From Arthrobacter sp. Marseille-P9274 (GTDB lineage: Bacteria > Actinomycetota > Actinomycetes > Actinomycetales > Micrococcaceae), in assembly GCF_946892675.1 (NCBI RefSeq), contig NZ_CAMPOV010000001.1, positions 1,214,033-1,278,032 of the forward strand: a DNA stretch of 64,000 bases, read 5' to 3'. Position numbers and translations under genes: made by a program. The notes under the pieces are model-generated. The model was not told the DNA's origin. It was given only the letters and a program-made list of their open reading frames with translations, and did no database searches. Of the stretch, positions 49,743-57,645 are shown piece after piece. Each line of letters opens with the position of its first letter. The stretch's first letter is position 1.

Positions 49743-50174
49743 CTAAACGACGACGGTGATCCACTCGCCGTCGATGGCGGCGGCGTAGCGGGGGAGCGGC
49801 GCGGGGGCCGGGCCGCCCGTCACGGCGCCGTCCTCCAGCGCGAACGTCGAGCCGTGGCAGGGGCAGGCGATCTCGCTTTCCGTCGCCGCGACCTTGCAGC
49901 CTTGGTGGGTGCACTTGGCGCTGAAGGCCAGGACCGTCTCCTCGTCCGGGCGGTGGATCAGGATTGGCTTGCCGTCGACGTCCCGGCTGGCGGAGCCGCC
50001 GACCGGTACCTCGCTGAGCTTGCCCACCCGAACGGCTGCGCCGTTGGTTTCGACGGTGGAGGGTTTTCCGCTTGTATCCCCGACCAGGTCCTGGAACGGA
50101 GAGCAGCCGGCAAGGACGCCGGCCGTTCCTGCGGCGGCGGTGACGGTCAGGAGGGAGCGGCGTGAGGTTTCCAT
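49743..50174 (-). CDS. Rieske [2Fe-2S] domain lipoprotein
   Basis: A 143-residue exported electron-transfer protein. The N-terminus METSRRSLLTVTAAAGTAGV followed by LAGC is a signal with a twin-arginine-like pair and a lipobox, so the mature protein is probably lipid-anchored outside. The 2Fe-2S site is complete: KCTHQGCKVAA and IACPCHGSTFALEDG (Cys-x-His and Cys-x-x-His). There is no oxygenase or cytochrome partner next to it. It starts 59 bp after the fused beta-oxidation gene, so co-transcription is possible. ATG 50174 is used; 50183 is an in-frame alternative. Confidence 0.9.
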   Translation of the reverse strand: METSRRSLLTVTAAAGTAGVLAGCSPFQDLVGDTSGKPSTVETNGAAVRVGKLSEVPVGGSASRDVDGKPILIHRPDEETVLAFSAKCTHQGCKVAATESEIACPCHGSTFALEDGAVTGGPAPAPLPRYAAAIDGEWITVVV

Positions 50175-50233
50175 GCCTGCCATTCTTGCCGTGGAATCTT
50201 GGATTTTTCCAGAGGCACGGGCCAACTTGGTTA

Positions 50234-53200
50234 TCATTTCTGGTTAAATTTCCTGCCAGTGGTCCGTTCGGCGGCTCCTACCCGGTCCAGATAGGGCGTG
50301 ATGCCGCCCAGGTGCAGCGGCCACCCGGCTCCCATGATCATGCAGAGGTCGATGTCCTCGGGCGCCTGGACGACGCCTTCCTCCAGCATCAGGCCCACTT
50401 CCTCGGCGAGGGCGTCCTGGGTGCGGCGAAGCAGTTCCTCGACCGTGCTGGGTGTCCCGCCGAACTCGAGCAGCGCCAGCGTGGAGGCGGGAACCACCTG
50501 CCGTCCGCCCTCGTCCGTGGACCACAAAGACGTGACGCCGGCGTCGATGAGCCGCTGCAGGTTGGCGGAGACCCGGAACCGGTCGCCGAAGGCCGCGCGG
50601 AGCGACTCCGTGACGTGCTGCGCGACGGGCAGGCCGACCATGGCCAGCAGGTTGAACGGGGTCATGGGGAGGCCCATCGGCTTCAATGCGTTGTCGGCGA
50701 CCTCGGCGGGAGTGCCTTCATCGAACGCCGCGGTGATCTCGCCGAGCAGGCGCAGCAGGACGCGGTTGACCACGAAGGCGGCGGAGTCCTGGACCAGCAC
50801 CGTGGTCTTCTTCAGGGCCTGGCCCAGGGAGAAGGCCGTCGCGAGGACCTCGTCGCTGGTTTTCGGAGCACGGACGATCTCCAGCAGCGGCATCGCGGCG
50901 ACCGGGTTGAAGAAGTGGAAGCCCACCACACGCTCGGGGTGCAGCAGGTCTGCGGCCATGGCGCCCACCGACAGCGACGAGGTGTTGGTGGCAAGGACGC
51001 AGTCGTCGGAGACCACGGCCTCGACTTCGGCGAAGACCTGCTTCTTGACGGCGAGGTCCTCGAACACCGCCTCGATCACAAAGTCCGCATCGGCGAAGGC
51101 CTCCTTGGAGACCGAGCCGGTGACCAGGGACCTGGTGCGGTTGGCCGCATCCGGCGCCAGGCGGTTCTTCGCGAGCAGTTTGTCCACTTCGGCCCGCACA
51201 TACGCCACGCCCTTGTCCACTTTGGCCTGGTCCACATCCGTCATGACCACGGGCACTTTGAGCTGGCGGGCGAAGAGCAGTGCGAGCTGGCTCGCCATCA
51301 GCCCGGCTCCCACGATCCCGACCTTGGCCACCGGCCGTGCCAGGGCCTTGTCCGGGGCGCCGGCCGGCCGCTTGGCGCGCTTCTGCACGAGTTCCAGGAA
51401 TGCGTGGACGGTGTCGCGGAACTGCGGGGTCTGCATCAGCGCGGCCAGGGCATCGATTTCCAATGCCGCGGATTCGGCCTGCGTCTTTCCGCGGCCCGCC
51501 GCCATCACCTCGAGCAGCTTGGCGGGGGCGGGCGCGGCACCGCCCGTCCGGGCACCAACGAAGGAGCGGGCCGCGGAAATGGCCTGCTCCCAGTCGTCCT
51601 CGGAGGCTGCGGCCTTCTGCGCGCGGCGCTCCGCGACTGTGGCGCGCTCGGCGTCCTCGGCCAGAATGCGGCCGGCCCAGGCGAGGGACTGCTCGAGGAA
51701 GTCCGCCGGCTCGAAGCATGCATCGGCGATGCCCAGCTCGTACGCCTCCGGGCCCCTGAGCGCCCTGTTGTTGCCCAAGGCGTTCTCGATCATGACCTTC
51801 AGCGCGTTCCGCGGACCGATGAGCCGCGGCAGCCGGTAGACGCCGCCCCAGCCGGGGATCAGGCCGAGGAAGGCCTCGGGCAGCGAGATCCCGTTGGCGG
51901 CCACCGATACGGTGCGGTAGTCGGCGGCCAGCGCGATCTCCAGTCCGCCGCCCATCGCGGCACCGTTGATGAAGGCGAACGTCGGCACACCCAGGCCGGA
52001 CAATGTGCCGTAAACGTCGTGGCCGAGCCGGGCCATCTGCCGGCCGTCCTCCTCGGTGGCCAGCCTTCCCACCGCTGACAGGTCCGCGCCGGCCGCAAGG
52101 TAGTAGGGCTTGCCGGTGACGGCGACAGCCGCCAGCGAGCCCGCTGCCGTGCGGGCCTTCAGCTGCTCGAAGAGGGCGCCAAGCTCCACCAGCGAGTTCG
52201 GGCCGAGGGTTGTCGGCCTGCGGTGGTCGAGGTCATTGTCCAGGGTCACCAGGGCGAGCGTCCCGGCCCCTGGCAATTCGACGTCGCGGACGTAGGCATG
52301 GGTCACCGTCTCGTCCGGGAACTTGGCGGCCAGGTCTGCGTAGTCTGCCGGGATCATGCTTGCTCCTTCTTGGGGGCGGACGGGGTCGAGCGGGCATACT
52401 CGGTGCGGGTTCTCCCAGATCACAGTGCCGCCCATACCCAGGCCGACGCACATGGTGGTCAGCCCGTACCGGACGTCCGGGTCCTCCTCGAACTGCCGGG
52501 CTAGCTGCGTCATCAGCCGCACCCCGGATGCAGCCAGCGGATGTCCGACGGCGATCGCCCCGCCGTAGCGGTTCACGCGCGGGTCGTCGTCGGCCAGTCC
52601 GAAGTGGTCCAGGAAAGAGAGCACCTGCACGGCGAACGCCTCGTTGATCTCGAACAGGCCGATGTCCGCTATGTCCAGCCCGGCCAGCTTGAGCGCTTTC
52701 GCGGTCGCAGGGATCGGGCCGATGCCCATGACCTCTGGATCGACACCGGCGAACGCGTAGGAAACCAGGCGCATCCTGGCCGGCAGGCCCAGCTCGGCCG
52801 CTGTGTCGCCCGACGCCAGGACGGCCGCGGTGGCGCCGTCGGTGAGCCCGGCGGCATTGCCCGCGGTGACCCGCCCGTGGGGACGGAACGGCGTGCGCAG
52901 CCCGGCCAGGTCTGCCACCGTGGTGCCGGGACGCGGAGGCTCGTCGGCGCGGTGCAGCGCCCAGCCTTCGCCCGGCTTCCGGCCCGCCACCGGGACAAGA
53001 TCCTGCTGTATCGCGCCCGCCTCGTAGGCCGCCGCCAGCCTGGCCTGGCTGGCCGCCGCGTAGGCGTCGGCGCGCTCCTTGGTGATGCCGGGCGAGCGGT
53101 CGTGGAGGGTCTCGGCAGTGCTGCCCATGTTCAGGGCGTCCGGGTGAACGAGCCTCTCGGCGGCGAAGCGCGGATTCGGCTCCGCACCCTGGCCCATCGG

Positions 53201-53602
53201 GTGGTTGCCCATGTGCTCCACGCCGCCGGCGATGACGACGTCGTAGGCACCAAAGGCGATGCCGCCCGCCGTCGTTGTTACCGCCGTCATGGCCCCGGCG
53301 CACATGCGGTCCACGGCAAAGCCGGGAACGGAGCGGGGGAGGCCGGCAAGCAGGGCGGCGCTCCGGCCGATGGTCAGGCCCTGGTCTCCGGTTTGGGTGG
53401 TGGCGGCAACGGCGACCTCATCGATGCGCTCGGGCGGGAGGGACGGATTGCGGCGCAGCAGTTCGCGGATGCACTTTACCACCAGGTCGTCGGCCCGGCT
53501 GCCGGCGTGGATGCCCTTGTCACCCGCCTTGCCGAACGGGGTGCGGACGCCGTCGACGAAGACGACGTCGCGCAGGGCGCGGGCAGGCAGGGCAGGATTC
53601 AC
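50234..53602 (-). CDS. Fused acetyl-CoA acyltransferase (FadA) and 3-hydroxyacyl-CoA dehydrogenase/enoyl-CoA hydratase (FadB)
   Basis: One uninterrupted frame of 1122 residues encodes the full fatty-acid beta-oxidation complex. Residues 1-402 are a thiolase: VDRMCAGAMTAVTTTAGG holds the catalytic Cys; YGGAIAVGHPLAASGVRL and TTMCVGLGMGGTVIWENP the His and second Cys. After 13 linker residues comes a FadB part (from Met 416, ATG at 52357): a crotonase domain with AAMGGGLEIALAADYRTVS, then GIVGAGLMASQLALLFARQL (NAD site) and VGFHFFNPVAAMPLLEIV. AAGAAGGAG precedes the inner ATG, so FadB may also be made separately. In relatives I recall two genes. The GTG start at 53602 has GAGGAG upstream. Confidence 0.85.
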   Translation of the reverse strand: MNPALPARALRDVVFVDGVRTPFGKAGDKGIHAGSRADDLVVKCIRELLRRNPSLPPERIDEVAVAATTQTGDQGLTIGRSAALLAGLPRSVPGFAVDRMCAGAMTAVTTTAGGIAFGAYDVVIAGGVEHMGNHPMGQGAEPNPRFAAERLVHPDALNMGSTAETLHDRSPGITKERADAYAAASQARLAAAYEAGAIQQDLVPVAGRKPGEGWALHRADEPPRPGTTVADLAGLRTPFRPHGRVTAGNAAGLTDGATAAVLASGDTAAELGLPARMRLVSYAFAGVDPEVMGIGPIPATAKALKLAGLDIADIGLFEINEAFAVQVLSFLDHFGLADDDPRVNRYGGAIAVGHPLAASGVRLMTQLARQFEEDPDVRYGLTTMCVGLGMGGTVIWENPHRVCPLDPVRPQEGASMIPADYADLAAKFPDETVTHAYVRDVELPGAGTLALVTLDNDLDHRRPTTLGPNSLVELGALFEQLKARTAAGSLAAVAVTGKPYYLAAGADLSAVGRLATEEDGRQMARLGHDVYGTLSGLGVPTFAFINGAAMGGGLEIALAADYRTVSVAANGISLPEAFLGLIPGWGGVYRLPRLIGPRNALKVMIENALGNNRALRGPEAYELGIADACFEPADFLEQSLAWAGRILAEDAERATVAERRAQKAAASEDDWEQAISAARSFVGARTGGAAPAPAKLLEVMAAGRGKTQAESAALEIDALAALMQTPQFRDTVHAFLELVQKRAKRPAGAPDKALARPVAKVGIVGAGLMASQLALLFARQLKVPVVMTDVDQAKVDKGVAYVRAEVDKLLAKNRLAPDAANRTRSLVTGSVSKEAFADADFVIEAVFEDLAVKKQVFAEVEAVVSDDCVLATNTSSLSVGAMAADLLHPERVVGFHFFNPVAAMPLLEIVRAPKTSDEVLATAFSLGQALKKTTVLVQDSAAFVVNRVLLRLLGEITAAFDEGTPAEVADNALKPMGLPMTPFNLLAMVGLPVAQHVTESLRAAFGDRFRVSANLQRLIDAGVTSLWSTDEGGRQVVPASTLALLEFGGTPSTVEELLRRTQDALAEEVGLMLEEGVVQAPEDIDLCMIMGAGWPLHLGGITPYLDRVGAAERTTGRKFNQK

Positions 53603-53638
53603 CGGGGCTCCTCGGGACGGCAGCGTGACGCCCCTCAT

Positions 53639-53654
53639 GTTACCCATGGGTAAC
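53639..53654. promoter_or_regulatory. 16-bp perfect palindrome upstream of the fadA-fadB gene
   Basis: GTTACCCATGGGTAAC is fully self-complementary and lies 37 bases before the GTG start. Its size and position fit an operator for a TetR-type regulator of fatty-acid degradation. No such regulator is encoded in the window. Confidence 0.5.
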
Positions 53655-53700
53655 TTAGGCGGCAAGCCTCATACGAGCGGCGGCCCGGCGGTCGGAGATG

Positions 53701-55029
53701 CTAGGCGGCGCTTCCCCGGTGGTTCCCCTTGCCCTTCGGCTCCGGCAGCGGGTCCGGATCGAGGAAGGCCTTGGTGATGACAGGAACGGCGAGCTCCAGC
53801 TGCCAGGGGCGGGCGCCCAGTCCGCGCAGGGCCGCGGCGATGGATTCCTCGGTGACGGCGGCCGGCGGACGCCACGCCACGCGGCGCAGGAAGTCCGGGG
53901 TGAGCAGGTTCTCCACCGGCATGTCCAGCTTCTCCGCTAAGGCGGCGAGCCGGGGCCGGGCGGTCTGCAGGCGCGCTGCCGCCGCCGGGTCCTTTTCCGC
54001 CCAGACCCGGGGCGGCGGGGGAGCGTTGGTCGGCAGCTGCAGTTCGGGCAGCTCCTTCAACTGGCGGGCGGCGCTGATGCAGCGGAGCCAGCGCGGGGCC
54101 TCCCGCTGGGCGGCCCGCCCGTGGAAGCCGTTGACCTCCAGCAGCTGCGGCACGGTCGTGGGCATCGCCCGGGCCGCGGCCACGATGGCGGAGTCCGGGA
54201 TGAGGCGGCCGGGGGCGATGTCCCGCTTCTCGGCCAGCTGCTCGCGTTCCTGCCACAGCTCCCGGACCGCAGCCAGCTGCCGCCGGTCGCGGATCTGGTG
54301 GAGTCCCGAGGTCTTCCGCCACGGGTCCGGGCGCGGCGGGGCCGGCGGCGTCTTGCGCAGGGCCTCGAACTCCTGCTCGGCAAAGCGCAGCTTGTCCTGC
54401 TGCGTGAGCAGCTCGACCATGGCCTCGCGGAGTTCGATCAGCACCTCGACGTCCAGGGCGGCGTAGCGGAGCCAGGGTTCGGGCAGCGGGCGGGTGGACC
54501 AGTCCGCCGCGGAATGCTCCTTGGCCAGCGTGAAGCCCAGCAGGTTCTCGATGACGGCGGCCAGGCCGACGCGCGGGAGCCCGGCCAGTCGGGCGGCGAG
54601 CTCCGTGTCGAAGAGCCGGTCCGGCCACATGCCAAGCTCGGAGAGGCAGGGCAGGTCCTGGGTGGCCGCGTGCAGGATCCACTCGGCGCCGCGGATCGCA
54701 TCGTTGATGACCACCAGGTCGTCGAAGGGCTCGGGGTCGATCAGCCAGGTGCCCGATCCTTCGCGGCGGAGCTGCACGAGGAAGGCGCGCTGGCCGTAGC
54801 GGAAGCCGGACGCGCGCTCGGCGTCCACGGCCACCGGTCCCCGTCCGCCGGCCAGCGCGGCCGCGGCACGCGCCAGCCCGTTGGCGGTGGTGATGACGGG
54901 GGGCACGCCCTCTCGGGGCGCGGTCAGCTCGACCAGTTCGGGGGCCTGCTCCGGGGCCGCTTCCGCGGGTGGTGCACCCATAGCGGGGCGCGACGGTCCG
55001 GCGGAAGAGTCCGAAGTCAAGAAAGTCAT
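53701..55029 (-). CDS. HRDC domain ribonuclease D-like 3'-5' exonuclease
   Basis: A 442-residue protein with a DEDD exonuclease domain and C-terminal HRDC domains, as in RNase D and mycobacterial Rv2681. GPVAVDAERASGFRYGQRAFL holds the first Asp-x-Glu pair. LFDTELAARLAGLPRVGLAA (second Asp) and EPWLRYAALDVEVLIELRE (third motif, Tyr-x-x-x-Asp) follow. An HRDC segment appears as TSGLHQIRDRRQLAAVRELW, and a second lies near the end. A role in stable-RNA 3' processing is likely. AAAGGA precedes the ATG. It is 23 bp downstream of DUF3000, a conserved pairing. Confidence 0.88.
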   Translation of the reverse strand: MTFLTSDSSAGPSRPAMGAPPAEAAPEQAPELVELTAPREGVPPVITTANGLARAAAALAGGRGPVAVDAERASGFRYGQRAFLVQLRREGSGTWLIDPEPFDDLVVINDAIRGAEWILHAATQDLPCLSELGMWPDRLFDTELAARLAGLPRVGLAAVIENLLGFTLAKEHSAADWSTRPLPEPWLRYAALDVEVLIELREAMVELLTQQDKLRFAEQEFEALRKTPPAPPRPDPWRKTSGLHQIRDRRQLAAVRELWQEREQLAEKRDIAPGRLIPDSAIVAAARAMPTTVPQLLEVNGFHGRAAQREAPRWLRCISAARQLKELPELQLPTNAPPPPRVWAEKDPAAAARLQTARPRLAALAEKLDMPVENLLTPDFLRRVAWRPPAAVTEESIAAALRGLGARPWQLELAVPVITKAFLDPDPLPEPKGKGNHRGSAA

Positions 55030-55052
55030 GGTCCTTTCAGTCTACTGCGCAG

Positions 55053-55697
55053 TTAATTGCGGCGGCGATTCGGCAGCGGGGCCACGCCGTCCGGCAGCGG
55101 GGGCAGGCCGGCGAAGGTGCAGACCATGTCGGACCAGGCCTCGAGGTGGGCCTGGACCTGGGCCGAGTCGGGCGTCCAGGAGGCGCGCAGCTCGATGTCG
55201 ATGGCGTCCTGCTGGCCCGCGAGGGTTCCGAAGCTCTCCGAGAGGATCCGCGTCGCCGTTCCGCCGGCGTTGCGGTATCCGGCGTGGTGGACGTCCAGCG
55301 CCTCCACCAGCCAGGTCCAGGCGACCGAACCCAGCAGCGAGTCATTACCCATCTCGGCATCGAGCTGGGCACGGATGTAGGTCACGATGCGGAAGGTGCC
55401 GTCCCAGAGTTCAGATCCCTCGGCATCGTAGAGCAGGACGAACCGGCCGGTGGCCAGTTCCGTCTCGCCGGAATTGCCGACGGCGGCGAGGGCCGGGCCG
55501 TGCAGCGGCCGGCCGGCGGGAGCCGCGGGCTGGACGACTTCGGCGCCAATGGCCACGGCGAACGGGGCGAGGCGCGAGGGAGCGGGCAGCTCTTCGAGGC
55601 GGAGCTCGCTGCGGCACTGTGCCCGGCGCAACGCGGCCAGGGCGGTCATGAAGTCCGCAGGTACCGCGGACAGATCACCAATCGCACTCACACCCAC
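55053..55697 (-). CDS. DUF3000 domain-containing protein
   Basis: A 214-residue protein of an actinobacterial family (Rv2680-like) that sits upstream of the RNase D-like gene in many genomes. Conserved stretches are FMTALAALRRAQCRSELRLE, RFVLLYDAEGSELWDGTFRI and SVAWTWLVEALDVHHAGYRN. There is no signal peptide or membrane segment. Function is unknown; the constant neighbourhood suggests a link to RNA metabolism. The start is GTG 55697, with GTG 55691 as a possible alternative. Confidence 0.88.
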   Translation of the reverse strand: MGVSAIGDLSAVPADFMTALAALRRAQCRSELRLEELPAPSRLAPFAVAIGAEVVQPAAPAGRPLHGPALAAVGNSGETELATGRFVLLYDAEGSELWDGTFRIVTYIRAQLDAEMGNDSLLGSVAWTWLVEALDVHHAGYRNAGGTATRILSESFGTLAGQQDAIDIELRASWTPDSAQVQAHLEAWSDMVCTFAGLPPLPDGVAPLPNRRRN

Positions 55698-55752
55698 AGG
55701 CTAATTCGCGGCACTGACAGCCGGGAACGGGACGCGCCGGAGCCATGAATCG

Positions 55753-56835
55753 TTATGCTCCTGTGCTGTCCCGGACCTCGGCGCGGATGGCCTCGGCGAA
55801 CGCATCCACGTCGGCTTCCGATGTATCGAACGAGCACATCCAGCGGACCTCGCCGCGGGCGGCGTCCCAGTCGTAGAACCGGAACTTCTTGCGGATCCGG
55901 TCCGCCGCGCCCGCCGGCAGCGTGGCGAACACGGCATTGGCCTGCGTCTCCTGGGTGGGCCGGACGCCGTCGATCCCGGCCACCGCCGCGCGAAGCCGGG
56001 CCGCCATCGCGTTCGCATGCGCCGCCGAGCGTAGCCACAGGCCGTCCTCCAGCAGCGCCACGAACTGCGCCGAGATGAAGCGCATCTTCGAGGCCAGCTG
56101 CATGTTCATCTTGCGCAGGTACGGCAGGCCGGCTGCCGCCTCCGGGTTCAGCACCACGACGCATTCGCCGAAGAGCAGGCCGTTCTTGGTGCCGCCGAGG
56201 GAGACGATGTCCACCCCCGCGTCCGTCGTGAACTCGCGCAGCGGAACGTCCAGGGCCGCGGCCGCGTTGGCCAGCCGCGCCCCGTCCATGTGCAGCTTCA
56301 TCCCGTGACCGTGGGCGTGGTCGGCGATCGCCCTGACCTCCTCGATGCTGTACAGCGTCCCGAGCTCCGTGCTCTGGGTGAGGGACACCGCCAGCGGCTG
56401 GGCACGGTGCTCGTCGCCCCAGCCCCAGGCCTCGCGGTCGATCAGCTCGGGCGTCAGCTTGCCGTCACTGGTGGGCACGGGCAGCAGTTTCATCCCGCCG
56501 ACCCGTTCGGGGGCGCCGTTCTCGTCCACGTTAATGTGCGCGGTGGCCGCGCAGATGACGGCTCCCCAGCGCGGCAGCATCGACTGCAGGCTCAGCACGT
56601 TCGCGCCGGTGCCGTTGAACACCGGGTACGCGACCGACTGCGGGCCGAAATGCGTTTGGATGAGTTCCTGCAGCCGCGCCGTATAGTCGTCCTCGCCGTA
56701 CGAAACCTGGTGGCCGCCGTTGGCGTGGGCCAGCGCCGTCAGGATTTCGGGATGCACCCCCGAATAGTTGTCCGAGGCGAAGCCCCGTGCGGCGGTGTCG
56801 TGCAGGGGAGCGGCGAGCAGGGAGGAATCGGTCAC
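55753..56835 (-). CDS. Threonine aldolase/beta-eliminating lyase family PLP enzyme
   Basis: A 360-residue fold-type I PLP enzyme. FASDNYSGVHPEILTALA and YGEDDYTARLQELIQTHFG are the family N-terminus. MKLHMDGARLANAA holds the cofactor-binding Asp and Arg. DIVSLGGTKNGLLFGE contains the Schiff-base lysine. Relatives cleave threonine or allo-threonine to glycine and acetaldehyde, but several family members act on other beta-hydroxy amino acids. It is the third gene of an operon with an SDR and a DUF6421 protein, which makes a specialised substrate likely. The start codon is GTG. Confidence 0.88.
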   Translation of the reverse strand: MTDSSLLAAPLHDTAARGFASDNYSGVHPEILTALAHANGGHQVSYGEDDYTARLQELIQTHFGPQSVAYPVFNGTGANVLSLQSMLPRWGAVICAATAHINVDENGAPERVGGMKLLPVPTSDGKLTPELIDREAWGWGDEHRAQPLAVSLTQSTELGTLYSIEEVRAIADHAHGHGMKLHMDGARLANAAAALDVPLREFTTDAGVDIVSLGGTKNGLLFGECVVVLNPEAAAGLPYLRKMNMQLASKMRFISAQFVALLEDGLWLRSAAHANAMAARLRAAVAGIDGVRPTQETQANAVFATLPAGAADRIRKKFRFYDWDAARGEVRWMCSFDTSEADVDAFAEAIRAEVRDSTGA

Positions 56836-56877
56836 GATGGCAATGTCCTTCTCGGAAGAGGTATGGGGCGGATGCGC

Positions 56878-57645
56878 TCACACGAGCGGAATCCTGTGTC
56901 CGTTCAGATCGGCGGCGGGCGTGCCGAACAAATTCTTCACGGCCTCGGCCAGCTGTGCAACGTCGGTGAAGCCGTCGAACGCCTTCTCCGGTTCCGCGCG
57001 GCGCATGCCGTCATCCACCAGCGCCTTGACCACCAGTACGACGGCGGCGGCCCGGGCGGGCGCGGGGCGTCCGGTGTCCTTTTCGGCGGCTTTCCGCTCC
57101 CGCTCGAAGCCGTCCGCGAGGGACTGCATCCAGCTCTCGGCCGCCGCCTTGGCCGCCGCGTAGTTCGCCCCGCCGGCGGTGGCGGAGCCCACGGCCGTCG
57201 AGGAGACGATGGCGGCCCGGCCGCACTTCGACGAAGCCAGCTGCGGGTAGAAGGCGCGGGTCGTGTTGCGCAGGGTCGTGACCAGGTTGCGGTGGAGGAA
57301 GTCCCAGTCCTCGTCGCTCTGGCCCGTGATGCCTTTGCCGCCGCGCCAGCCGCCGACCAGATGGATGAGGCCGTCGGCGCCGCCGCGGGCCAGGACATCC
57401 GCGGCCAGCCCCTCGACGGCCACGCGGTCGGCGAGGTCGCAGACGAACGTGGCCACGCCGTCGTCGTCGCCGTACGCCTGCCGAAGGCGCTCCGCATTGC
57501 TGCCCACGGCGATGACCCCCGCCCCGGCCCGGCGCAGCGCCGCGGTGACGGCCTTGCCCGAGGCGCCCGAGGCGCCTGCGACCACCACGCGCAGGCCCGT
57601 CGGGATGTCCGCGCCTTCTGGTTCCTCCGGCTGGTTGCCGCTCAC
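56878..57645 (-). CDS. Short-chain dehydrogenase/reductase
   Basis: A 255-residue NAD(P)-dependent oxidoreductase. The dinucleotide motif is RVVVAGASGASGKAVTAALR (Gly-x-x-Gly-x-x-Gly spacing). HLVGGWRGG replaces the usual NNAG strand, and the catalytic Ser-Tyr-Lys set is AIVSSTAVGSATAGGANYAA followed by AKAA. It is translationally coupled to the DUF6421 gene (four-base overlap, GTG start at 57645) and 42 bp from the aldolase gene. The three-gene set recurs, as far as I recall, in other actinobacteria, so it probably acts on the same compound. Confidence 0.87.
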   Translation of the reverse strand: MSGNQPEEPEGADIPTGLRVVVAGASGASGKAVTAALRRAGAGVIAVGSNAERLRQAYGDDDGVATFVCDLADRVAVEGLAADVLARGGADGLIHLVGGWRGGKGITGQSDEDWDFLHRNLVTTLRNTTRAFYPQLASSKCGRAAIVSSTAVGSATAGGANYAAAKAAAESWMQSLADGFERERKAAEKDTGRPAPARAAAVVLVVKALVDDGMRRAEPEKAFDGFTDVAQLAEAVKNLFGTPAADLNGHRIPLV

